Assembly: GCA_046729895.1 (NCBI GenBank)
Contig: JBKPHP010000138.1
Span: forward strand, 1-22,756
Length of the DNA: 22,756 bases
Direction of reading: 5' to 3'
Source of the DNA: DASXBA01 sp046729895
GTDB lineage: Bacteria; Actinomycetota; Thermoleophilia; Solirubrobacterales; Thermoleophilaceae
A program made the position numbers and the translations under genes. The notes beneath the pieces are model-generated. The model made no database searches. It worked only from the letters and a program-made list of their open reading frames with translations, and was not told the origin of the DNA. The number at the start of each line of letters is the position of its first letter. Within the stretch, counting starts at the first letter, position 1. Below, one piece after another: positions 14,817 to 20,895 of this stretch.

Positions 14817-15436
14817 CAGCCGCTCCCGACCGGCGTCGGAGCCTCGTAGAGGCCGTGCTCCGAGATGTACTGGGCCACCACGTCCGGCACGAGGTAGCGG
14901 ATCGGGCGCCCCTGGGCCACGCGGTGCCGTAGGGACGAGGACGAGACCTGCATCAGCGGCATGTCGAGAAAGCGGAGGCGCTCGGCCCCCTTCAGACGGG
15001 CGAGCCTCACGACGATCGCGTTTCGGGAGTATCCGACACGCTCGAAGGCACACACGGTCGCGAGTTCGAGCACGGCCTCGGGCTCGCGCCAGGTGGGAAG
15101 GCGCTCCGCCTGGTCCCCGCCCAGGAGCAGGAAGAACTCGTCGTGGGGACGCGTCTCGTGCAGCTGCCGCAGCGTGGCGACCGTGTACGAGGGTCCCTCC
15201 CGGTCGAGCTCGATCCTGGAGACGGAGAAGCGGTCGTCGCCTTCGACGGCCAGCTCGCACATCTCAAGGCGTGCCTCCGCCCCGGGGTCCTGCTCGAGCT
15301 GGCGGTGGGGCGGCCGCGCGGTCGGGATGAACTCGACGGTGTCGAGCTCCAACTGGAACGTAGCCTCCTGCGCGCAGACCAGGTGGCCGATGTGCAGCGG
15401 GTTGAAGGCCCCGCCGAGGATCCCCACCCGCGGCAC
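14816..15436 (-). CDS. nadD: Nicotinate-nucleotide adenylyltransferase
   Basis: Transfers AMP from ATP to nicotinate mononucleotide, forming deamido-NAD in NAD biosynthesis. The product has 206 residues, the normal length. The N-terminal nucleotidyltransferase signature is GILGGAFNPLHIGHL at 5-19, containing the HxGH-type element. The C-terminal signature resembling ISSTxIR appears as VSSSSLRHRV, followed by RYLVPDVVAQYISEHGLY. The GTG start at 15436 lies 2 bases after the proA stop, so it is operonic with proA. The downstream partner rsfS overlaps the stop. Confidence 0.95.
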   Translation of the reverse strand: MPRVGILGGAFNPLHIGHLVCAQEATFQLELDTVEFIPTARPPHRQLEQDPGAEARLEMCELAVEGDDRFSVSRIELDREGPSYTVATLRQLHETRPHDEFFLLLGGDQAERLPTWREPEAVLELATVCAFERVGYSRNAIVVRLARLKGAERLRFLDMPLMQVSSSSLRHRVAQGRPIRYLVPDVVAQYISEHGLYEAPTPVGSG

Positions 15437-15438
15437 GC

Positions 15439-16710
15439 CTACTCGCGCACCTGCCCCGAGCCCTCGACTACGTACTTGAAGGTGGTGAGCTCGCGCACCC
15501 CGATGGGACCGCGGGCGTGCAGCTTCTGCGTCGAGTTTCCTATCTCCGCACCCATCCCGAAGACGCCGCCGTCCGTGAAGCGCGTGGACGCGTTCACGTA
15601 TACGCAGGCGGCGTCGACCCCACCCGTGAACGCCTGGGCGGCGTCGGTCGAGCCGGTGACGATCGCCTCCGAATGGCCGGAGCTGTAGCGACCTATGTGC
15701 TCGATGGCCTCCTCGGTCGAGTCCACCACCTTCACGGCGAGGATGAGCGCCAGGTACTCCGTGGCCCAGTCCTCCTCGGTGGCGTCGCGGAGCGAGTCGG
15801 CGAGCTCGCCGGCCAGCGAGCGCGCACGGCCGTCCACGCGGAGCTCGACGCCCGACTCACGCAACTCGCGCAACGCCCTGGGCAGGAAGTCGGCGGCCAC
15901 GTCGGCGTGTACGAGCAGCGTCTCGATCGCGTTGCAGACCCCAGGGCGCTGGACCTTGGCGTTCACGGCTATCGCCGTGGCGTCGTCGAGGTCGGCGGTC
16001 GCGTCCACGTAAACGTGGCAGTTGCCTGCCGCCGCGTAGATCACGGGTACGGTGGCGTGCTCCTTGAGGACCGCTTTCAGGCCCTCACCGCCGCGCGGGA
16101 TGATGAGGTCCACGATCCCATCCTGGGTCGCGAGTTCGCGCAGCTCGTCGCGGTCCCCTCCGGTGACTATCGAGATGGAGCCCTCGGGCAGCCCGGCGTT
16201 CACCACGGCCTGATGCGCTACCTGGGCGAGCACGGCGTTCGAGTGCGCCGCGGTGGAGGAGCCGCGCAGGACGATCGCGTTGCCCGACTTGAGGCAGAGC
16301 GCGGAGCAGTCGATCGTCACGTTCGGCCGCGCCTCGTAGACGACGGCTACCACGCCGAGGGGCACCCGCACGCGGCGAACGTCGAGGCCGTTCGGCAGAC
16401 GGTGCCCGTCGATCGTCTCGCCCACGGGATCGGGCAGGGCGGCGATGGTGCGGACGTCGGCGGCTATCCCCCTGAGCCGCTCCTCCGTCAGCTCGAGCCT
16501 GTCGAGCAGCGCCGAATGCAGGCCGGATTCACGGCCGGCCTCCATGTCGCGCTCGTTCGCCTCGAGGATCTCCGGGCCGTTCCGCTCCAGCGCCTCGGCC
16601 ATGGCCTCGAGCGCGGCATCCCTGGCACCGCTCGGGAGCGCGGCGAGCGAACGTGAAGCCGCCTTGGCCAGCGCGCACACCTCCGCCACGGTGGGCGTCG
16701 TGGTTGCCAT
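15439..16710 (-). CDS. proA: Glutamate-5-semialdehyde dehydrogenase (gamma-glutamyl phosphate reductase)
   Basis: NADPH-dependent reduction of gamma-glutamyl phosphate to glutamate-5-semialdehyde, the second step of proline biosynthesis. From ATG 16710 it has 423 residues, typical for ProA. It has the aldehyde-dehydrogenase-like fold with EARPNVTIDCSALCLKSGNA, GSSTAAHSNAVL, catalytic Cys259 in QRPGVCNAIETLLV, and C-terminal RGPIGVRELTTFKY. The frame extends upstream to 16788, but ATG 16710 follows a TACCCT box by 6 bases and gives the family start. It is not contiguous with proB: an HxlR regulator on the opposite strand lies between them. It is followed by nadD with a 2-base gap. Confidence 0.96.
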   Translation of the reverse strand: MATTTPTVAEVCALAKAASRSLAALPSGARDAALEAMAEALERNGPEILEANERDMEAGRESGLHSALLDRLELTEERLRGIAADVRTIAALPDPVGETIDGHRLPNGLDVRRVRVPLGVVAVVYEARPNVTIDCSALCLKSGNAIVLRGSSTAAHSNAVLAQVAHQAVVNAGLPEGSISIVTGGDRDELRELATQDGIVDLIIPRGGEGLKAVLKEHATVPVIYAAAGNCHVYVDATADLDDATAIAVNAKVQRPGVCNAIETLLVHADVAADFLPRALRELRESGVELRVDGRARSLAGELADSLRDATEEDWATEYLALILAVKVVDSTEEAIEHIGRYSSGHSEAIVTGSTDAAQAFTGGVDAACVYVNASTRFTDGGVFGMGAEIGNSTQKLHARGPIGVRELTTFKYVVEGSGQVRE

Positions 16711-16716
16711 GCGGCA

Positions 16717-16722
16717 AGGGTA
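16717..16722 (-). promoter_or_regulatory. Candidate -10 box (TACCCT) for proA
   Basis: TACCCT on the minus strand ends 6 bases before ATG 16710, a leaderless arrangement. The identical hexamer precedes proB by 7 bases, so the separated pro genes share the same promoter style. Confidence 0.5.
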
Positions 16723-16773
16723 TCGCCCGTCGGCACCTCGCCGGCCTACCGGGCACGAGCACCGCGAACGGTC

Positions 16774-16790
16774 GGTTGCGTGACGCAACC
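16774..16790. promoter_or_regulatory. Perfect palindromic operator upstream of the HxlR regulator
   Basis: GGTTGCG-TGA-CGCAACC is a perfect inverted repeat of 7 bases with a 3-base centre. It covers the candidate -35 of the regulator gene. HxlR proteins are dimeric winged-helix regulators that commonly bind such repeats next to their own promoter, so autoregulation is likely (inference). Confidence 0.6.
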
Positions 16791-16804
16791 TAGATCGCTA
16801 GACT
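16776..16804 (+). promoter_or_regulatory. Candidate promoter of the HxlR-family gene
   Basis: -35 TTGCGT at 16776-16781, 17-base spacer, -10 TAGACT at 16799-16804, then 11 bases to GTG 16816. This is the best complete two-box promoter I could find in the window. The palindrome at 16774-16790 overlaps the -35. Confidence 0.55.
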
Positions 16805-16815
16805 GCTCGCCAGAA

Positions 16816-17280
16816 GTGCTGCCCCGCAAGTACGACAACCAGCTCTGCTCGATCGCCCGCACTCTGGAGGTGATCGGCGACCGCTGGACCCTGCTCGTGA
16901 TCCGCGACGCCTTCCTCGGCCTGCACCGGTTCGAGGACTTCCAGAAGAGCCTCGGCGTCGCACGCAACGTGCTCACGGACCGTCTGAACCGCCTCGTGGA
17001 CGAGGGGATCCTGCGCCGGCGCCGCTACCAGGAGCGGCCCGAGCGCTTCGAGTATCGGCTCACGCGCAAGGGCGTGGACCTTTGGCCGATGATCATGACG
17101 ACCCTCAAGTGGGGCGACCGCTACGTCGCCCCCGAGGGCAAGTCGCGCCTGATTCTTCATAAGGACTGCGGGGGCGAGATCGACGAGCGCCTCCACTGCT
17201 CCCGGTGCGGCTCCGAGCTCGGGCCGACCGACGTCTACGTCGAACCCGGGCCGGCCGCGGCTACGAGCAGGGCCGCCTAG
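16816..17280 (+). CDS. HxlR-family transcriptional regulator with C-terminal zinc-ribbon-like motif
   Basis: Winged helix-turn-helix regulator of the HxlR (MarR-like) family. From GTG 16816 it has 154 residues. The typical opening is DNQLCSIARTLEVIGDRWTL, with conserved Cys11, the residue used for thiol/redox sensing in some relatives. The wHTH follows (FEDFQKSLGVARNVLTDRL, RLVDEGILRRRRY). The C-terminus adds H115-x2-C118 and C128-x2-C131, a possible metal-binding ribbon seen in some actinobacterial members. The start was chosen because upstream in-frame codons would overlap the palindrome and promoter. It sits between proA and proB on the opposite strand, and its stop shares the palindromic CTAG at 17277-17280 with the proB stop. 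The ligand is unknown. Confidence 0.88.
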   Translation: MLPRKYDNQLCSIARTLEVIGDRWTLLVIRDAFLGLHRFEDFQKSLGVARNVLTDRLNRLVDEGILRRRRYQERPERFEYRLTRKGVDLWPMIMTTLKWGDRYVAPEGKSRLILHKDCGGEIDERLHCSRCGSELGPTDVYVEPGPAAATSRAA

Positions 17281-18368
17281 TCCAAGACGAAGTAGTCGCG
17301 GTGAACGGCTTCCTCGGTCGCCCGGGGGAGCAGCTCCCGTACCTCGGCTGATTTCAGCCCCTTAATGCGCCGCAGCTCCTCGGCCGAGTAGTTGACGATC
17401 CCCTTTCCGATGGCGCGCCCGTCGGAGCGCACTTCGACGGCGTCGCCGGCGTTGAACTCGCCTTCCACGCCGGTCACGCCCACCGGCAGCAGGCTCGTCC
17501 CGCGCTCGCGAAGGGCACGCTCCGCTCCTTCGTCCACGGTGAGGCGCCCGTGCGTGGGCTTGGCGTACTTGAGCCAAAGCTTGAAGCTCGAGACACGTCC
17601 CTCCTGGGGGTGGAAAAGGGTGCCGGACGGCGCGCCTCCGAGCGCCCGAGCGACTGCCTCGCGATCGATCCCGCTCGTGATCACCGCGGGGATCCCAGCC
17701 GCGGTGGTCATCTCTGCGGCCACCACCTTGGAGCGCATCCCGCCCGATCCGAGCGGCGAGCTCGACACGCCGATGTCGTAGGCCTCGAGCTGGTCGAAGT
17801 CACGCACCTCCCGCACGAGGTCTGCCGCAGGATCGGCGCCCGGGTCCGCCGTGTGCAGGCCCGAGGTGTCCGTCAGCAGGACCAGCCGATCGGCCCCCAG
17901 GAGAATCGCCACCTGGGCGGCCAGGAAGTCGTTGTCGCCGAACGAGATCTCATCCGTCGTGGTCGTGTCGTTCTCGTTTATGACCGGCACGATGCGCCAG
18001 TCGAGCAGCTTGCGAAGCGTGTGCCGGGCGTTCAGGTAGTGCGTCCGCGCGGACATGTCGAAGAAGGTGAGCAGGACCTGGGCGCTGGGAACGCCCCGCT
18101 CCTGGAGCAGCTCGTCATACGCGCGGTAGAGCTTCCCCTGGCCCACCGCGGAGGCCGCCTGGAGCTCCCCCATCGATGACGGGCGCACGGGCAGCTCCAT
18201 CAACCTCATGCCCCGGGCGATGGCTCCCGAGGTGACGAGCACGAGCTCGTCACCGGCGGAATGCCGCCGAGCTGCCTCGTCGCAGACACCCTCCAGGACA
18301 TCGCCGCGGATCTCTCCCTCGGCATCGGCGACGATGCTGGATCCGAGCTTGACGACTACGGTCGCCAT
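17277..18368 (-). CDS. proB: Glutamate 5-kinase
   Basis: Phosphorylates glutamate to gamma-glutamyl phosphate, the first and feedback-regulated step of proline biosynthesis. The product has 363 residues. An amino-acid-kinase domain (MATVVVKLGSSIVADAE, VLVTSGAIARGM, VINENDTTTTDEISFGDND, SGGMRSKVVAAEMTTAAGI) is followed by a C-terminal PUA domain at about 275-355 (FNAGDAVEVRSDGRAIGKGIVNYSAEELRRIKG). ATG 18368 lies 7 bases after a TACCCT box and 28 bases after the lipoprotein stop. It is separated from proA by the antiparallel HxlR gene, although the two are normally adjacent in related operons. Confidence 0.96.
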   Translation of the reverse strand: MATVVVKLGSSIVADAEGEIRGDVLEGVCDEAARRHSAGDELVLVTSGAIARGMRLMELPVRPSSMGELQAASAVGQGKLYRAYDELLQERGVPSAQVLLTFFDMSARTHYLNARHTLRKLLDWRIVPVINENDTTTTDEISFGDNDFLAAQVAILLGADRLVLLTDTSGLHTADPGADPAADLVREVRDFDQLEAYDIGVSSSPLGSGGMRSKVVAAEMTTAAGIPAVITSGIDREAVARALGGAPSGTLFHPQEGRVSSFKLWLKYAKPTHGRLTVDEGAERALRERGTSLLPVGVTGVEGEFNAGDAVEVRSDGRAIGKGIVNYSAEELRRIKGLKSAEVRELLPRATEEAVHRDYFVLD

Positions 18369-18375
18369 TCCGGGA

Positions 18376-18381
18376 AGGGTA
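18376..18381 (-). promoter_or_regulatory. Candidate -10 box (TACCCT) for proB
   Basis: TACCCT on the minus strand ends 7 bases before ATG 18368, in the 28-base gap after the lipoprotein gene. It fits a leaderless proB transcript in addition to any read-through from obg. Confidence 0.5.
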
Positions 18382-18396
18382 AGCCCGCTAATACCC

Positions 18397-18792
18397 CTAC
18401 CCGCCCGAGCCGCCCGCCAGGCGCCACTCGCCGTTCTCCTTCTTGAGTCTGAACACCTGCGGCTGCGGCTGGCGCTGAACCTCGATGACCGCCCGCACGG
18501 TGGCCCTGTCCCCGTCGACTTCGGTCTTCACGATCCGGAGGAGCCGGCGCTTCAGGGCCCGCAGCTGCTTGAACTGTTGCTTGCACACGGCCCTCGCCCG
18601 GCCGCCGGTCGCCCCCGTCGCTTGCTCGATGAATTCCTCGCTGAGCAGGTCGTTGCACAGCTTGTCGGCGTCGCGCTCGTTGCTGGCCTTGATGAAGTCG
18701 CGCACCGCGTGGTTCGCGTCATCCTTGTCGCTGCCGCCGCAGCCAGCTACGGCAAGCATGACGAGCACGAGTGGCGTCAGGCGCCGGGCCAT
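18397..18792 (-). CDS. Small lipoprotein, possibly NTF2-like fold
   Basis: I do not recognise a named family. From ATG 18792 the product has 131 residues. It begins with a signal peptide (MARRLTPLVLVMLAVAGC) carrying lipobox V15-A-G-C18, so the mature protein would be lipid-anchored outside the cell membrane. The mature part (DDANHAVRDFIKASNERDADKLC, a basic middle helix, then DGDRATVRAVIE and FRLKKENGEWRLAGG) has the helix-then-sheet look of NTF2-like/DUF4878 lipoproteins, in which the last strands often end in 'W-R-L/I'. Two Cys (in KLCNDL and RAVCKQQ) could form a disulfide. It lies 10 bases after obg and 28 bases before proB and is probably co-transcribed. Function unknown. Confidence 0.8.
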   Translation of the reverse strand: MARRLTPLVLVMLAVAGCGGSDKDDANHAVRDFIKASNERDADKLCNDLLSEEFIEQATGATGGRARAVCKQQFKQLRALKRRLLRIVKTEVDGDRATVRAVIEVQRQPQPQVFRLKKENGEWRLAGGSGG

Positions 18793-18802
18793 TCCGCCCC
18801 TT

Positions 18803-20101
18803 CTACCGAAAGGGCGTGCCCGGGTCGAGTTCGAACACGGCGCCGGCGATCTCCACTTCGTCACCGGGCTCGAACCCGGCCGACTCGAGAGCTCTCAGCA
18901 CGCCCATGGCCCGCAGGCGCTCCTCGACGTAGCGCATCGCCTCCTCGTTGTCGGGGTTATGGCGGGCCACGAGCCGCTCGACGCGCTCTCCGTCGATCCG
19001 GAAGGCCCCCGGCCCCTTGCGCTCCACTCGATAGGCGTCGCCGCTGCCCGGCCGGTAGACGCGGTGCGCGGCCTCCGGCTTGCGCTCGGGCTCAGCTGCC
19101 GTCTCGAGGGGGACGTGGGCGAGGATCGCATCGGCGATCTCGTCGAGGCCGGCGCCCGTGGCGGTCGAGGTGGCAACCACGTCGAGCACGGCATCGCCCA
19201 GCCGCTCGCGCCAGCTCTCGACTGCCGCCCGCACCTGTTCTTGAGGCACCAGATCCGCCTTTGACAGGCAGAGTATTCGCGGCAGCGCGGCCAGCCCGTG
19301 GCCATGCTCACGGAGCTCGGCCTCGACCGTGGCGTGGTTCTTCACCGGGTCCGAACCGTCCAGCGGCGCCAGGTCAAGCACGTGCACCAGCAGCCTGCAG
19401 CGCTCGACGTGCGCGAGGAACTCGTGCCCCAGGCCGGCGCCGGCGCTGGCGCCCTCGATCAGCCCCGGGATGTCGGCGAGCACCAGCTGGCGGTCGTCTC
19501 GGTCGAGCGTGCCGAGCACCGGGTCGACAGTCGTAAAGGGGTAGTCGGCCACCTTCGGCCTGGCTCGGGTCAACCGGGCGAGCAGCGAGGACTTGCCGGC
19601 GTTGGGCAGGCCCACCAGGCCCGCGTCGGCGAGGAGGCGCAATCGGAGCTCCAGTTGACGCTCCTCGCCGGGCAGCCCCTTCTCGGCGAAGCGGGGCGCC
19701 TGGCGCGTGGCGGTGGCAAAGGCCTTGTTCCCGCGGCCGCCGGCGCCGCCTCGAGCAACGACCGCGCGTTGCCCGGGCTGCATCAACTCCCAGCGGTCCC
19801 CCTGCTCCGGATCCTCAGCCGTCGTCCCGGGTGGCACCCGCACCTCCAGCGGGGGCGGCGTGGCCCCATGGCGGTTCGCGCCCTGTCCGTGCCCGCCGCG
19901 CTGCGCCTTGTAGTGGCGACCGCGCCGGAAGGTCTGAAGGTCCCGCAACGACGGGTCGCAGACGAGGACGACGTCTCCCCCGCGCCCGCCGTCGCCGCCG
20001 TCGGGACCGCCCTTCGGGACATGGGCCTCACGGCGGAACGAGACGACGCCGTCGCCACCCGCTCCGCCCTGGACGACGATGCTGGCGCGGTCGTGGAACA
20101 C
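18803..20101 (-). CDS. obg: GTPase Obg/CgtA
   Basis: Essential GTPase involved in 50S ribosome assembly and stress control. The product has 432 residues. The N-terminal glycine-rich Obg domain spans 1-158 (VVQGGAGGDGVVSFRREAHVPKGGPDGGDGG). The G domain has P-loop GLPNAGKS at 164-171, the FTTVDP switch and DIPGLIEGA at 210-218. The G4 element reads SKAD at 280-283 instead of the usual NKxD. A C-terminal OCT domain spans about 345-430, as in actinobacteria and firmicutes. The GTG start at 20101 lies 7 bases after a TACCAT box. It follows rplU-rpmA, the conserved order. The N-to-S change in G4 is conservative and probably a lineage variant rather than loss of function. Confidence 0.97.
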   Translation of the reverse strand: MFHDRASIVVQGGAGGDGVVSFRREAHVPKGGPDGGDGGRGGDVVLVCDPSLRDLQTFRRGRHYKAQRGGHGQGANRHGATPPPLEVRVPPGTTAEDPEQGDRWELMQPGQRAVVARGGAGGRGNKAFATATRQAPRFAEKGLPGEERQLELRLRLLADAGLVGLPNAGKSSLLARLTRARPKVADYPFTTVDPVLGTLDRDDRQLVLADIPGLIEGASAGAGLGHEFLAHVERCRLLVHVLDLAPLDGSDPVKNHATVEAELREHGHGLAALPRILCLSKADLVPQEQVRAAVESWRERLGDAVLDVVATSTATGAGLDEIADAILAHVPLETAAEPERKPEAAHRVYRPGSGDAYRVERKGPGAFRIDGERVERLVARHNPDNEEAMRYVEERLRAMGVLRALESAGFEPGDEVEIAGAVFELDPGTPFR

Positions 20102-20108
20102 CGCCGCG

Positions 20109-20114
20109 ATGGTA
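20109..20114 (-). promoter_or_regulatory. Candidate -10 box (TACCAT) for obg
   Basis: TACCAT on the minus strand ends 7 bases before the obg GTG, in the 32-base gap after rpmA. It fits the leaderless TANNNT-start pattern and would give obg a promoter separate from the ribosomal protein genes. Confidence 0.45.
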
Positions 20115-20133
20115 CGCCCGCTCCGGGGCGGGG

Positions 20134-20388
20134 CTAGTCGCGCGGGAGGACGCTGATGAGCCGGCCCCGGCGACCGCTCGAGAAATCGACCACGCCGGCG
20201 CGCTTGGCGAAGATCGTGTCGTCCTTGCCGATGCCCGCGCCCTCGCCGGCCTTGAAGCGGGTACCACGCTGACGCACGATGATCTCGCCGCCGGTCACCG
20301 TCTGCCCGGCGAACACCTTGACGCCGAGGCGCTTTGCCTGAGAGTCGCGGCCGTTGCGGCTCGATCCGAGGCCCTTCTTATGAGCCAT
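20134..20388 (-). CDS. rpmA: 50S ribosomal protein L27
   Basis: Protein bL27 of the large subunit, whose N-terminus reaches the peptidyl-transferase centre. The product has 84 residues, with the standard sequence MAHKKGLGSSRNGRDSQAKR and the glycine-rich core VTGGEIIVRQRGTRFKAGEG. There is no firmicute-type cleavable N-terminal extension. The ATG at 20388 lies inside the end of rplU (11-base overlap), so translation is coupled. Confidence 0.98.
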   Translation of the reverse strand: MAHKKGLGSSRNGRDSQAKRLGVKVFAGQTVTGGEIIVRQRGTRFKAGEGAGIGKDDTIFAKRAGVVDFSSGRRGRLISVLPRD

Positions 20389-20827
20389 CGTCCGACCTCC
20401 CGGCCGCCTCCGCGGAGTTCCGCTTCTGTGTCGGCGGCTTGCGCGCCCGGGTCGTGCCGCCCTTCTTGGCGGACTGCTTCGGACCGGCCTTCGGCCGCGC
20501 AGGCCGTCGCGCTCCCAGCTTGATCTCGCCGATCTCGAGCCGGGTCAGCTCCGAGCGGTGGCCGCTGCGCCGCTTGTAGCCCTTCTTGGGCTTGAACTTG
20601 AGCACCCGCACCTTGGGACCGCGCTCGTGCCCCGTGACGACGGCCTCGACCCTGACCTTCTTGAGCTCGGGCCCCTCGAAGACCGCGTCGCCGTTGCCGT
20701 CGGGCCGGTAGAGCAGGGGCTGAAGCTGGACCTTGTCCCCCTCGTTTGCGGACAGGCGATCGACGACGATCGAGTCGCCCTTCTCCACGCGGTACTGCTT
20801 GCCGCCCACTTTCACGATCGCGTACAT
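20378..20827 (-). CDS. rplU: 50S ribosomal protein L21 with extended basic C-terminus
   Basis: Protein bL21 of the large subunit, binding 23S rRNA. From ATG 20827 it has 149 residues. The first 103 are the normal bL21 (MYAIVKVGGKQYRVEKGD, RVLKFKPKKGYKRRSGHR). A Lys/Arg/Pro-rich tail of about 45 residues follows, which is longer than the roughly 103-residue E. coli protein but of a type seen in actinobacterial relatives. The tail overlaps the rpmA start by 11 bases in another frame. The frame is open upstream to 21172, but the family start is ATG 20827. A TAGACT box and a short leader hairpin lie upstream. Confidence 0.97.
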   Translation of the reverse strand: MYAIVKVGGKQYRVEKGDSIVVDRLSANEGDKVQLQPLLYRPDGNGDAVFEGPELKKVRVEAVVTGHERGPKVRVLKFKPKKGYKRRSGHRSELTRLEIGEIKLGARRPARPKAGPKQSAKKGGTTRARKPPTQKRNSAEAAGRSDDGS

Positions 20828-20837
20828 GACAAAGGAA

Positions 20838-20852
20838 ACGCCCCCCGGGCGT
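20838..20852 (-). promoter_or_regulatory. Short GC hairpin in the rplU leader
   Basis: On the minus strand, ACGCCC-GGG-GGGCGT forms a 6-base-pair stem followed by a T-rich stretch, between the TAGACT box and the rplU ATG. It could be an L21-type autoregulatory leader, or a weak attenuator. It does not match a leader consensus I can recall in detail, so the role is speculative. Confidence 0.3.
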
Positions 20853-20858
20853 GCTCCG

Positions 20859-20864
20859 AGTCTA
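20859..20864 (-). promoter_or_regulatory. Candidate -10 box (TAGACT) for rplU-rpmA
   Basis: TAGACT on the minus strand lies in the 68-base gap between the secreted propeller gene and rplU. It would give a leader of about 25 bases, one of the few leadered starts here. No clear -35 was seen. Confidence 0.45.
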
Positions 20865-20895
20865 GCGGTCCTTCTCGGGCTTGAGGCCGGGGCGC

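Noticed and set aside
15517..16656. Long plus-strand frame antisense to proA
   Set aside because: Shadow of a certain gene (proA); no recognisable domain.
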